The translations under genes and the position numbers were made by a program. DNA of 64,000 bases from Limanda limanda (lineage: Eukaryota; Chordata; Actinopteri; Pleuronectiformes; Pleuronectidae). The notes below the pieces were generated by a model, which ran no database searches, was not told the DNA's origin, and was given only the letters and a program-made list of their open reading frames with translations. Every line of letters begins with the position of its first letter. Position 1 is the first letter of the stretch. The stretch covers positions 9,441,428-9,505,427 of the forward strand of contig NC_083658.1 in the NCBI RefSeq assembly GCF_963576545.1, written 5' to 3'. Below are positions 33,841-47,019 of the stretch, piece after piece.

Positions 33841-36800
33841 TTTGAAATCTAGTTTGTCACAATTTCTAAGTTTCTAAGTAAACACACGCAAGCTTTGAGA
33901 TTGACTGACCAACCTCAGAAGAGGTCAAACATTTTTCTTCCTTGATTTAATTTGATTGTTTTTTGCTTTTACTACAAAAACTTTGTATATAGAGGTGTTG
34001 CCAAGCTCCTCCGAAGATTATCTGGAGATTTTCAGGTGTTCAATGCAGGTCTGGAAGCAGTTATACTGTCTGAAGTACTAACTCCAGTCATGTGATCTGT
34101 TTTACCGGAGAGTCTGTGAACACAGCAATGTAAATTAGCTCTTTTTCCAAAAGCCTATAAACCAGATTGTGTTTTCAATGATGAGGATCAGTAGAAATTG
34201 TACAATAGAAAAGATCAAGGAAAATCCACTGCCATTGTTGTGCTGGGAACAAAACACTGCCTCCAATGCTTAATGTGCCTTCCCTTCCAATGGTCCTTGT
34301 CTGCCTGTTACCGCATTTTCATGTAATAGCTAAGCAGAGGTAAGATCGTTCACAGAATATTGCTTGATTATTTTCTCACTGGAACCATTTTGAATGCTAG
34401 GATCTTCATTTTAGCTCCACTGGCTTTAGTCTTTATCAGGTTTCTCACAACAGCACACTTACCCAGGTTCACTGAATGGAAACAGAGATGAAAAGCAACC
34501 ACTATGAGAGATAATGTTGTGTGTAAAGTCCATTATGAGGGGGTTGAAGGCCTGAGCAAGACAGGAGAGAACTTCCGGCCTCGTGCCTTATTTTGCTTCG
34601 CAGCACTCTCCTATTAACGTCTTAGTTCAGCATATGCAGAGCTTACAGATATAAATCCCATTCCCTCCAATGGTTACTTGATCCTGGGAAACCAAAATGC
34701 TTTCTGTGCCTTAACAAGATAATTGAACATTCTGCCACTCATCAGAACCAACAGTGTTTCTTTTTGGTAAGCGATACAACTGGGGGTAAAGGAGAAAGCT
34801 CTTTGCTCGGCTGCAATACGGGATAAGAGATGGAATATCCCCCAAATGAGGTCCTCAACCCCTGCATCTTGAATTATGCAGTAATCTTTTCTGGCGCCTG
34901 CTTGATGGCAGTGCTTGGATGAGAGAATAGAGGGCAAAGGAAGAGTGAAAGAGATAAGAAATGACAGACAAGGCCTCCAATAGTATGGCTTGTTTTTCGA
35001 TTGGTGGGTGCAAAGGTCGTGATGCATTCAGAATCATTTTGACTTCAACACAATTGCTGTGACCCCGATAAAGAGTCAAAAGGAAAGGTTTGCAATGGCG
35101 TTGAAAGACTCTGAGCCAATTGTGCAATAAATTACGTTTATTTTCCTTACAGAGAAACAAAGTCCTTTACAGTCTCACAATCCATGGTAGCCCATGCAGA
35201 ACTGTGTAATCCTGTTAGACATAAAACGGCACCACCATGCCATCATTTCAAGAAGCAGGTTTTGTATTTTAGGTTAAGGGTGGTTTGCATTGCACCCTCC
35301 ATGCTGGATTACTAATTGATCTTGTTTTACATTGCAAATGAGCCATTCATATTAGTGTTGGCTCTGGTTCAAAAGGAGGGTTCAGTGGTCTTATCCAGCC
35401 GCTGCAGGAATTGATTAGCATTGCACAGAGAGTAAGTCTTGGCAGCAGCCAGCATAACCATGCAAATGTGAATGAATGGCTAATGTATCGTAGGGAGGAT
35501 GTTTGTTTGTGTCTGAGGGGAATGCATTTCCAGGACAGCAAACAGTGCCGGCCCTCATCTCTTCTATTTTGGGAAGAAGGAATACACCTCATGAGCGGTG
35601 TGATGCGGCACACATAGAAAATGTATGGTGTCTCAGGGCCTGAAGCTGATGGTTTGTGTTGCAAATCATTCGCCAAGTGAGCCAGTCATGTACGGCATCT
35701 GTGAGAAAGGAGAAAGACGGAGGGTGCTTTTCATTTTTATCTTTCGCTGCGTCATTATGACTATAGCCCAGGCCTCCAGGCAGCCATTGCAGATGCAGCT
35801 TGTTGTTTCGGTGAAACGAGATGTGCTGTGCGGTCATGCCGGGCTGGATCTGTATCAGTTGTGGACGGCCAGCAGGTCCTCCAACGCAAGAGATCCAACA
35901 TTTTTTTGTGACGCAGAAATAACAGCCTGCATGCTGATGCAGCATGAGAGATATTAAGTATTTAAATTATATTTCTTCAAACACAAGCCCAGAAATATTT
36001 GATGTATTTCTTGTTCACATGTAAAGAACTAAACCAAGATACTGTTCTTGATAGTTTGTCTCTTTTTCGTGTTTTGCGCTCACTTTAATTTTTAGTATGA
36101 AGCCTATGCACTGCTTTATTAGTTGGAAATTAATACATTTTGGTGATTTTTATGCCAGATGATATCTGTGTGATACTCTCTGTTCATGGTCAGATAGCCA
36201 GATAGCCACAAAAGAAAATATTGCGTATAGGGAGGCCTATTTAACACCTGAAAGTACGGCTGATTTAATCAAGCATGTCATGAGTTGGACACTGTTGACA
36301 CAGACAATCTGAAAGTCTGACTGAAATAAACCAAGGTAGACCTGGGCAATATGTTAATAATGATAATTTATTAAATTTGAATCTTCTGAAGGATAATGCC
36401 CACCTAGCTTGTCTAGAGTTTAACCTCTTAAAAAAATAGGCACTCCAGAAACGCCTGGAAGAAAAAAGAAAGCCCAGGTGAAATAGTAGGTGTGATTCAT
36501 GTACAAATTTAACTACGTAAAATATAATATGTTGGTGTAATATTTTCCAAAATTGGCTATAGGATACTGAGGGAGTTTAAAAAAGTAATACTTAAATGTT
36601 GAGTCTGTTTGCCCAGTTCAGCTGGCTTGCTTTTTATGCCGTTCAGATACTGTACATTTCACAGTGTGTAGTTTGAATAACTAAGCAGCACATTCCCTTG
36701 CACAGTAACTTAACTCTGACCTCTGAATCAGCACCGGTGAAAACAGCTTCCAAACCCATTACCATTCCTCTCTGATCCTGTTTTTAAAGAAAAGTTCACC

Positions 36801-37177
36801 GGAGAACTTTGTATTTGTGGTTTAAACTCCCTCGTCCTTTATTTGCTCCAGTACACATCGCACTCCTCTGCAACTTTTTACTCTCACACACAATGTGGTA
36901 AGGGCATTTCACGACAGCTGCGGGTGTGAAATGTCGAACGTTGATTTAGTTACCTTACGAGCTGTAAAAACTATAGCCCCGAAATGTCACAGGCAATCCA
37001 GCAGTCTAATGTATTCTGATGCATGGCTGCCTAGGGATCTGTCACCACCAATGGTTTCCAGTGTTAAACATTATACAGGATTTAAAATGAGCCTACAGAT
37101 GGATGGGTGAACCCTAATATAATGTAATACATGTTCTTACGTCCAGCATTGCCGTAAGCAGGATATTGCTTTCATCC
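33841..37177. other. Unassigned stretch with candidate conserved parts
   Basis: There is no supported gene in 3.3 kb. The parts 34640-35200 and 35380-35960 are free of simple repeats and of balanced composition, with long chance open frames on both strands (up to 118 codons), which is typical of stop-poor constrained or merely GC-richer DNA. At 36337-36476 CCTGGGCAATATG and a facing AAGCCCAGG could be the ends of a decayed hAT-type MITE, with only about 8 bp of inverted match. Confidence 0.4.
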
Positions 37178-37214
<37 letters not shown>

Positions 37215-37227
37215 CGAGCGAGCGAGC
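37178..37227. repeat. Compound (GT)n(GA)n(GAGC)n microsatellite
   Basis: About 11 GT units, then about 7 AG units, then three GAGC/CGAG units. Confidence 0.95.
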
Positions 37228-39494
37228 TTTGTAAAACCTCTGGGCCAAAAGGAAGGACCCCAAAATGGGCATTAAAGTCAGGGGTGTAGGCAATGGATAT
37301 ATATTAGAATTTGGAATTTTTGGATGATGCCGCCTTCTGAGTCACATTTCTGAGACCTGTCCAGCTGTACAAGGTTCTATTGAGGCCAACAGGATTTTAG
37401 AATTTTGGAACCATTGATGCAAATGTAGAAGGAAGTTTTACATTTTACACCTATCCTGAAGTATTTACGGAAGGAGGATACTGGCAACTGCAGTCGTACT
37501 TTCGGATTTAATCTGATTGTTTCAATATCGATTTTGGGTAACGACACTGAGTTACTGAGACATGCGTGATCAGATGTTTTGCACCAAATACACCTTCATA
37601 GAGAAGAAGCATTGAGGTTGTACTTCTCTTTCTCTCTCTCTCTATTTTTGAAAACCTATCTACTGAAGCTTTTAAAGCAACGTTCACTTCAACATTGTTA
37701 TTGGTAGTGAGAGATGTTCAACTTCACCTGCGGTTGATTCCTTGGACATTTTGCTCTCCTCGCTGTCTTAAGTTAATACCATCACAAAAATAAACACCAG
37801 TGAGCCCACTGGAGGAAGAACATCAAAGCAAGACAACGTGGAATAGAATGCCGTCCATGGTGTAGTCGTCTCACCCTAATGGCAATATGTGATGTTATCA
37901 GATGCTTGTTTGGCTATTACAAAGGAACCTTATGCCTTCTGGCTTCCTTTTTGCCTCAGTGAGATCAGTCAGATCAAACATACTCAGTTTATCAGTACTG
38001 TAATTTGTCTCTGAAGACAACTTAATAGTCCCTTTACAAGGACACATCAGGAAAGGATAGAAAAATCACCCATTAAACTGTTTTCTTTTTCTATCTCTGG
38101 CAGACAGTCAGCAGCGTATTATACCTTTATCGGAGATAAAAATACTCCAGGAACCTCTGAGAGCAATATGTCTTTGATTGATGAAAAACCTGCTAAGGTA
38201 ATTCACAACTGAACTGCAGGTGTTCTTTTCTGTCTGGTAACACATCTTCAGCTAACACTGACATACCCCAAATACATTTTTTTCTGATTTGGAGAGTCTG
38301 GCTTGACATGGCAGTTTGAAGGTAATAAGCTCCAACAGGCCTTTGTCACTGTATACCGATAGATGGCTTCCGGATCAAACTGAGCTCAGCATTTCTAGCA
38401 CGTAGGTGAAAGCCTGACATATCAAATAACCAAAGGGTGTTTGAGAAAATAACAGTCATTCTCCCAGACTACGAACTCAACTCAAGACAGAGCCAGAACC
38501 ATTACAGTGAAAATGCCCGACAGCAGTTCCAGTGTTTGATTGCTAGTGTATCTATTGTCTGAGAAAGCATGAATCTCTGCACGTTTAAGAAAAACATCAT
38601 CCAGTGGATTAAAAATCTTAAACACAGAGGAAAGCCTGCATTAGAGGAATATGTGGCTCGTGTTGGTAGTTAAACCTGAATTTGTCATTATGTTATTATG
38701 ACCTTAATGCTCGCCAACATTTAAAAAAAGACTTCATGTATCAAGCCCAGGAGCCATTATTCTGAAACCAATCAATCATAGTTGAAAAATTATCCATAAG
38801 AACTGTTGGTTAGTCTGAACGTGCTGAAGTGCAGGTAGGATGGTCACACAACACCATTATATATTGGTTTTGCCTCATCCATTCTAATGACACTCATAAT
38901 AGAGATTTGATTAAACACTTAAATCATCATAGATCATTGTTTCACTTTACAACGAAAGCTGCTGTAGCTGCCAGTAAGAGTAAAGATGCATGTGGTGATG
39001 CTTTACTCCCAGGGACCGAGCAACCTGCCTTTTATCTGATGGGTAAACAGCAATTGGCTGCACCTCAGCCTCTGCAGAGCATTTTGCATTTTGATCACAC
39101 TCGTGTGATAGGGAACACCTGTGGAACGACTGCCGAAGATAAGACTTGTCAAGTGCGCTGGGAAGTAGCAGAGTCCCTGCATACTAATAGCCGGGGGAGG
39201 AATAGCATCTCAAGGTAATTCTGCTCTGAAGGCTTTCTTGCCAAAATGGGCGCAGAAACTTTAATTAGCTAGGCTAATGTGGATGATTAAATAAACCTGG
39301 CACCGGTAATCCCTGAGCAAAGAAAAGAGCTGGAATTCGCCTGTGCTGAGATATTCCCTCCAGCTCATCTTCCGACAGTGTCGCCTGGAGTGCACACTGT
39401 ATGTCACATTTGGATTCAAGAAGAAATGCGCCCTTTATTTGTTTCAGCTTAGCAGGTATCATATCGAAAGAAACGTGTCATTATTGTACCTATA
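37228..39494. other. Unassigned stretch, possibly conserved around 38830-39470
   Basis: No gene is supported. The part 38830-39470 is the longest one here with no simple sequence. It has an open frame of 129 codons (38829-39218 plus) without any recognisable domain, and homeodomain-type words (CTTTAATTAGCTAGG, GATGATTAAATAAACC at about 39258-39296). I treat the frame as chance and the stretch as a conserved non-coding candidate. Confidence 0.4.
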
Positions 39495-39502
39495 ATTACC
39501 AG

Positions 39503-39754
39503 TAGGGCTGGGCAAGTTAACTCGTTTAATCGAGTTAACTCAAGTGATGAGTTAACTTGATTAATTATTTTATCTCGCATTAACTCAGGTTTGATTATTT
39601 ATTGTTTTATTGTGAAAGTCAGGCTTTTATTTTGTGAAAGTCTGTTGCTGACTGCTGCAGAACAGGAAAAAAGAAAATAATTGGCGGATAAACAATCGAG
39701 TTAACTCATCACTTGAGTTAACTCGATTAAAACGAGTTAACTTGCCCAGCCCTA
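39503..39754. mobile_element. Foldback hAT-type MITE (252 bp)
   Basis: This is a short non-autonomous DNA element with long terminal inverted repeats of about 60 bp. The left arm (39503-39562) and the inverse of the right arm (39694-39754) differ by one inserted T and about one substitution. Both ends read TAGGGCTGGGCAAGTTAACT. It is flanked by a perfect 8-bp duplication, ATTACCAG at 39495-39502 and 39755-39762. An 8-bp duplication and TAGGGCTGGGC-type ends indicate the hAT superfamily. The palindrome AGTTAACT occurs three times in each arm about 18 bases apart. The middle (about 130 bp) codes for nothing and contains a short tandem echo of TTGTGAAAGTC. Confidence 0.9.
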
Positions 39755-39762
39755 ATTACCAG

Positions 39763-41154
39763 ATAAAAAAAGCTTCCTGCTCAAATCCTCCTCCCATCAC
39801 AATCTGTCTCTGTTCAGAGCTGTTATTGTATAATAGCACAGGGTCATCGCACCTTTGAAGCCTTCGATAAAACCTGTCTCTGTCTCATTTGAATGGGATC
39901 AAATTAGGCCCTTAGAAGTTGTTTGAAGGACTGTGCTTTCCACATTTCAAATTTGACTAGAAAGCAATTAAACATTCATAATTGGAAGGTAAAAAGGATT
40001 GTCGTAGCATCAATTCATACAACATTCATCGCAACATTCCAGTAGCTGAAAGATTTGTAACTTTTAATTACAATTAGCTTATTGAGATTTGATTTGGGCT
40101 TGAAAACAGTGCAAAACTCTTATAACTGAGAATATGTTTAAATAGTGTGTTATCTAATGATATGTAAAATGTCAGGCTCAGGACAGTCCAGACTGGCTTC
40201 GGAAAAAATATTAAATTATTTTATTCAAGTGGGGACTTTGTTTGGCAGGAGTGACTATCACCTCAATCCACCTTCGATTCTTTGAGGAAAAATCCTACAA
40301 AGAATGCAAAATTATTCATTCCGTTACCTACTAGCTCCCCGAACCCCCTGTATGTAAATCCAAAGATACATTCTCTCCTCATTACCGATAGTGGTAATGA
40401 GAAACAGGGAAAAGAGCATGTACTTGTCACTATTGGCTGGAGTGTGTTGATAAATAGTCCCAATTAGCAGTAACCTTCAAGGAGCCACTTGAGATTTTAC
40501 CTCAAAAATCGTCTTTGTTTGCCTGGAACAAGCCCTTGTGATTAAAAATCTCAAAACCGCAAAATAACTAACTTTATCCTTGGCTGTGCACGGCCTTCAA
40601 GACAAGTCTGTGAGAATTGCTCCTTAACATCAAGTCTTATCACAATTGCCTGGTGCACTGGGAGAGGTTGATTGCCCAGAGGAAAGTACACGTCATTTAC
40701 TGACATTGGATTTTGAACCATGCCAGTAATAACTGGCTGGTTGGCTCAGAAATACTTCTCATCTTCTCTTCTTCGGTATCATTTCATCCTACTGATGTTT
40801 ACCAGCAGCTGAAAGGGGTTTTAACATTAAAGGATAGGTTACTTTTTTTCATAATCAATGGGGAAATATTGCAATACACAAATAAAATTAGTAAAGCCCA
40901 TATTCCCAAATCACAGTTTGCCTCATAGGGCTTCACAAGCTGCAACATCCCCTGTACTTAACCCTCGAATAAAGGTAGGAAAAGCCACAGAAAAAAATGT
41001 TTTAGCAGCCAACAACCCATCCACATCCACAGTTGCTTTTTTAAAAACTAATAATTACATTCTTGAGATGTGTGAATAATTAGCTACACACTGCATATAT
41101 TGCACTTCTGTCCTGGGAGAGGGATCCCTTGCATGGGTTGTCTCTGGAGTTTCT
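39763..41154. other. Unassigned stretch
   Basis: There is no supported gene. The part 40470-40720 has little simple sequence and could be conserved, but nothing specific is seen. The overlapping 60-73-codon frames at 40260-41080 are unremarkable. Confidence 0.45.
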
Positions 41155-41265
41155 CCATTTTCTCCCCCTTGGTTAATAGTTTTTCCTTACTCTTATTGAG
41201 GCTTAAGGACAGATGATGTTGCATCGTGTTAAGCTCTTTGAGACAAATTGTAAGTTCTGCATATG
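41155..41265 (+). repeat. LINE 3' end fragment (L2-like tail A)
   Basis: TTTTTCCTTACTCTTATTGA, then GGCTTAAGGACAGATGATG and TTTGAGACAAATTGTAA align with the tail at 10563-10682 with many substitutions. It is an older copy. Confidence 0.6.
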
Positions 41266-44014
41266 ACAACTGTGTGCTATCGTTAAAACTTTTACAGGAA
41301 ATGCCTCAACCAATTAATCATATCATCATCAGCTAGCAGAGGAGAATGAAAGGAAAGAGCTTGATATAACATACTTGGAAACTCGGAGTGTTTTCTTGAC
41401 AAATACTTGCACAATACTTGACTTTTGGGAGATATTACAGCATATGTGCAAAATTATGTGCACCACAATTGTTGTGAACTCATGTGCCGTGGCCAAAAGG
41501 GTTGATTATCTGTTCCGATGCAGCCCTGGTTAAGCCCTGTTGCTGTCGTAAACCACCTTAGACATTGTGCCACTGTTTTGTTTTGTTTGCCAGCAAAATA
41601 CAATTCTGTGACTCACTCTCACAGAGTACAGAGATGTGTGTTGCTTGGTGGTGGCACACATAATCCAGCTACATTGAATTTCTTAGCTAGCCCTTAAACT
41701 GGGGGGAGCTGCTTGAGATGTTCACACATCAAAAGTAATTAATTCCTCTAAAGTTGATAATTGCAGCGTTAATTATACTTGTTTACATCTTCAGAGGTAT
41801 CAGAAGGCCCTATGCCTATTCATGAGCCCTTGATTAAAGATGCAGTTTAGCAATGAAGTGGGTTCAGTCCTAAGGCACCCGATGGTGCTAAAAGTAAATG
41901 ACATTAATGCATGGTGATTAATGCATCACCAGTTTGTCTAAAGTAAGACTATGTGGCAAAAAGAGAAAAGGTTAGCGTTAAATCTAGTTGTGTACAGGAC
42001 AAGAGAGGAGTGGATTTTATTTGGACTGGCTCCCATCATCACATTGGTGCGTGTGTTTCAAATTTTGAAATGATTGATACATTTTACAGTTGAATTTTTA
42101 TTTGAGAAAGCACTTGTAATGCAATTTCTGCATCCTGCAGGGAGTAGCATCGGGAGTTTGACTCCCTCTGTTTCAATAACTGAGCTGAACTTTCAAAGCA
42201 CAGTTGTCGGCCTGCATCGGTATTTACATACAGTATGGATATTCTGGATGTGGTGAAAAAAGTGATAACCTATAGCTATTCACTTAATCTACAGCTCTGG
42301 AAATGCGAGAAGATGGTAATAGCAGTTTCTTTTATAACTTTGTTTTTAAATGTATTTATGTTTTGTCCTCACGCTCCACAAAAGATCGACAATCCACAAA
42401 CTGCTGATGATGGCGGCACGTAATGCCTCCTCAGCAAATTTGCAAACAAACAGTGGTCGTAACTCTCCTCCAAAGTGCTTTCCAAAACCGCTGCATACGA
42501 AATTGGAAGTCTCAAGTAAAAAAAATACATATTTTGCTTCTGCTAGTCTGACAAAGTAATCAGTGCAAGTCAGGGATCTCCCACTGCAGATGGCTTCCTT
42601 GTGGGCCACCTGACGCCTGATTGAAATACATCATGACAGCCATTCATACTTATGTCAAATATACAGAGACATATCGTACACAAATGTCATGAATGGACAC
42701 AGATACAAGTGCCTCACCCATTTCCAATCTCTTGAGATGCTGTGGGGTTTACCTGAAATCAATATCAACAGCTTGTTTTTTTAACCACTGATTTCATGTA
42801 AGTTTTAGCTGCATCTGGCAGAAATCTGAAAATCCCCTATTTTCCTGGTTTACAAAATAGGCTTGTAACACGGCCATACATACATACTACATGCGAGCAC
42901 TGACAGGAAGTAAATAAAGAGATCATATTATGACCATAGTGGCTTTTCTGGTTTAGCACAAAGCCCTTAATGACCAAACAGAGCTCACTCACAGTGCCAT
43001 ACTAACCCAATAGATCAATTTGCTATCTTCTCCCTCCTCTCTCCTCCTCCTCTTCCTATATTTCCCTTCTCCTATTATTGCTACTGTTATGATTAATAAC
43101 ATCATAATATTTACGAGTAACCAGTCTGAGAGTACTTAAAAACACTCTCACTCTATCTCTTTTATAAAAACTACTTTCCTCCTCCTCAACCCTCCTTCAC
43201 TTGTATGCTGCAGCTGGTAAGAAAAATAGTATTGGCTGATTGCCAAACTAACATAATATTTGAGTTTGTATTTTGTAATAATACTAAGATTCTTTCAATG
43301 GCGAAATGCATTTAAAAGCTACAAATCATTAGTGAGTGTAACTTTGAGCTCAGACTATCTCGCTGTATGCTGTATAGACTCCACGTGTGATCTGAACAGG
43401 CTGTTCTGGGTGACTGACTAACAGTCTTGCTACAGTGCAGGGTCAGGTGAGGCCATATCAATAACACGCCACAGCAGGGCATGATGTTAAATCTGTCTGC
43501 GGGCTGTGGGAAGAGGTGTTGTCAACACTAAGTCAATCAGAAGAAAGCCTGTACACAGCGGTGCAGATTACTGATGGGGAGCCCCTCGCTGGAGCCAGAT
43601 AAGCTCCGTCTCAGCCTGTCACACTGTGTCAGAATCAGAACCCTCAGCACTGTTAACATGATACTTTAACATTACTGAAATCAAGGGGAAATATAACTGA
43701 CAGTGATGTACTGACATGTTGAATAGTAATGGTTATCTCCAGGAATACAGTTGAAATTGAGAGTAAAATACGTGCATAATCCCAGTGTTTCAAAAATTAC
43801 TACCACTGCTGCTGTAGGTCTATTATCATACTATGGATACAACTTTAAAAATGTGCTGCTCCAGAGCTCCATCTGTGCCACACAGGAGGCATTAAGGTCC
43901 AATTTTAAGTCTTACACATAATCATAATAGTTTTATTCAGATAAAATATAGATATAGATTTATGGTTAAAAGCTTAAGGTCACATTAATGTGCAAAGTCT
44001 GCAATTAGTACATT
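41266..44014. other. Unassigned stretch
   Basis: No gene is supported in 2.7 kb. A pyrimidine-rich tract at about 43025-43080 (CTCC and TCC words) is the only simple sequence. The 87-codon minus frame at 42346-42609 matches nothing known to me. Confidence 0.45.
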
Positions 44015-44130
44015 CTACATCTACGAGGGGCCAGTGGGGGTTCGGCAACTGCCCAAGGACCCAAGCACCTCGACTGGGGATCGACCTGTGAATGTGTTGC
44101 TTGGAGGACACTGCTGAACCCCTCAACCCA
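44015..44130 (-). repeat. Decayed SINE, head side
   Basis: CAACTGCCCAAGGACCCAAG, then GACTGGGGATCGACC and TTGGAGGACA...CCCCTCAACC align with the head and body of the SINE at 24900-25020, with many changes. The B box is degraded and the tail part is missing. Confidence 0.55.
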
Positions 44131-47019
44131 GATTACATGACTCTAACACATTAAATTAGTTCACAGATTAGGAAAATGGGTTGTTTTGTGCTACCATTCT
44201 ACTGAAAGGAACTATGTTTTTAGTTGTGCTGAGGTACTTAAACCCATAAAAGGAAGTTAAATACACCGAATACTATTAATAAATGAAATTCTTTGTCCCG
44301 ATTTGTGAACGAACATTACGTGTTCTTTACTGCTCAACACACAATTCTTCCATTTTACTGAAATGAACCGTATTTTTATGTAGCACCGAAGTAGTTTATC
44401 AATCCTTCAAAGGAGGTTATTAGGTATGAGCGAGTACACCCTTATCTGTATCTGTTCAACTAAATTATCCAAATCATTACTCTGACTTAAACCGGTAGTC
44501 GGAATTTGAAGCCTGACAGGGTTAAGGGTGGATCAGAACTTGGTATATTTATTGAATATTAGAAAACTTAATACAGGACAGCCTTGGAATTGAGCTTCAG
44601 AACAATGTTTTTGATCACAAGAGTAAGAGAACTATTCAGAACAAGTTTTTTTATAAACTTCAGTGTATCAATGGACACAACACATGCAGTATTAAGTAAA
44701 ATGCAGGTTTTCATAAACACACCCAACGAGTTTTCATTCTCAACATTGTCTTTTACATTGTCTTAAGACATATCTTCATTATCTGATATATATGTAACAA
44801 CCCTGACACGCAGCAGAACTGTGTCACAATCACATTATATGGGCTATGACTGAATTGTTTCGGTGTCAACATACTTTTGATAATACATAGTACTTTGGTG
44901 ATTAAATATGTTGTTTGTGGCTTTTGGGGTAAAACCTCAGAGTACACCGTATTTTCAGAGCTGCTGATGATACAACAAGGATCAATATAAAATACAACAC
45001 ATTCACATACATACTGTAATCATGTCTATTAGGATGCCAACATGAGTTTCTTTAATGTGCTGCACTTTTAGTTTTGGATTCAGTGGGTCTTACTACTGCC
45101 TAATGCTTTTCATAGATGCCATTCAATAGCAACTACTAGCGAAAATTACAAATTGTGATTTCCATTTATTATTATTTGTGGTTTATAGATATCTTAGCTT
45201 AGACATTTGTATAAAAGCTGACTTAAAGTTAAATGATAGCAATGGTAAATTTAAATCATAGTTATCACTTCCATGTAATCTGCTGCACAACATGACCACT
45301 GAAACAAAGAAAAGTGGAGCATCTCTTTCAAACATGAGAGGCAACATTCATGCATAACCAACTATGTGTGGTCTGTTTGTTCAGCCATGTGTGCAAAGGA
45401 GCCTCATTTTCCATTCTGATCTTCTCCTCCTCACTTGGCTGTTAGTGGATCGCAGGATTTTCCAAGACAAACTCGTCACTGCCCCTCCACTGTGTAATTA
45501 TCGACAGCTATGACTCCCCCGATGAGTTATTTTCATTATTTTAGCGGGAGATAAAATGTAAATCTGGACAATGGCTGTCATTTTAGGATCAGTACAGGGA
45601 AACTTTGCATACATATTGATTCTGGTCTGTTAGCTGGTCAGAGTCAGGAAATTAAGGAGTGAGTCATTCGTCTTGTCTAGTGGAAGATGCTTTGTGATGG
45701 ACCAGGCTGAGAGCACATTACCATTCCTTCACTAATTCGGTTCCTCACAGACTTAAACCACAAAAGATTCACATTATTCAGGAAGGAGGGGAAATAGAAA
45801 TGTTATATACTACATAATGAATGTCTGTATATTTATCAGATGGAACACAATGGCTCATTTAATAAATCTACAATCAAAATGTAGCAACTGAGGAATGTGA
45901 AACCGATAACAATCTGCAAGGTCACCACTTGCAAACTGTATTGTAACAAATGTGAGTTACAAATTTGTTAGGCAGAGTTAGTCTAGAGTATTTTCATTCG
46001 ATGCAAAAGCCTACTCATAAAAAGAATAACATAAACAGTGTGCGGATACAGAAAATATATCACACCACATTTTCTTGCAATATAGAAAAAGGTATTTTCC
46101 CTTGAGAAAATTAAGGGGGGATATCTTATATTTTATATTTTTCTTCATATACTTATGTTGTAATATTTTGTTTTGGTGATGAAACTGTTCCGTAATTGGC
46201 AATACCCAGTAAACTTACTCTTTGCGCATTGTTTATTTCTGTTTTGGTGGGTTTTAGTGAAAAAGTACACAGGTCAGGCCTTATTGATCCTCAAATTAAA
46301 CTACTATTAAAAGTTTGCCTTAACACAAACCAAGAATTTTGACTTAATCTGCACATTTTCACAGCAAACGCTCCCCAAGGCTCGTAAACATGGATACAAT
46401 GGGGCAAATGTATGGAGACATTATTTTACAGTTACTTTCTAGGCTGGCTCTAAATCAAAGATAGACAGATAGATCTCAATTACTCAATCAAAATAGTCAA
46501 TTTGTTTTACAATTGTCCACAAGGTGCTACCAATAATACAACCTTACAGATTATAGGACCATTGTTATAATACTCCTCATCAGGGGAGAATTATAACAAT
46601 TATTATAATTAGCTGTGTAGCTTTGCCTCTTTGTGTATACAAAGTCTATACAAACAGCCCTCTATTCAATTGGAGTCTGTTTTGGTTCAATGCCAGATGT
46701 CTCACAGCCTCAGTGGGCACAGAGCTGCTGCCTTAAGACTCTTTTGGCTGCGCTGGGTCTTGTGTTGAAATCATGCGCCAACTTGAGGGATTTAACATGA
46801 GGATGATGACGTTCAGTTTAGTTTGTTTGTTTGTATTTAGTTTTGTAGCAACTGGTTTTCAGAAGCATACAAAATTGATAGCTACTTTCACCTATAGGTT
46901 AATGCTAATGAGTATTTCCACAATCCCTCTCCCAGGATGGACAATAAACACCGTAAATATTATATATGAAGAAGTCTTGTTGTAATCATAGTCCATGGTC
47001 AGCAGATTTGCTACAAGCT
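44131..47019. other. Unassigned stretch, possibly conserved around 45400-45620
   Basis: No gene is supported. The part 45400-45620 has no simple repeats, and words such as GTGTAATTATCGACAG and GAGTTATTTTCATTATTTTA suit homeodomain-bound regulatory DNA. This is only a candidate. Open frames do not exceed 70 codons. Confidence 0.4.

Noticed and set aside
36337..36476. Small hAT-type MITE with CCTGGGC ends
   Set aside because: Only about 8 bp of inverted match and no 8-bp duplication; kept as a remark only.
17780..43660. Apparent similarity between about 18060-18150 and 43570-43640 (TACTG-ATGGGGA, GACACTGTGT words)
   Set aside because: Matches are a few short words with unaligned sequence between them; likely chance.
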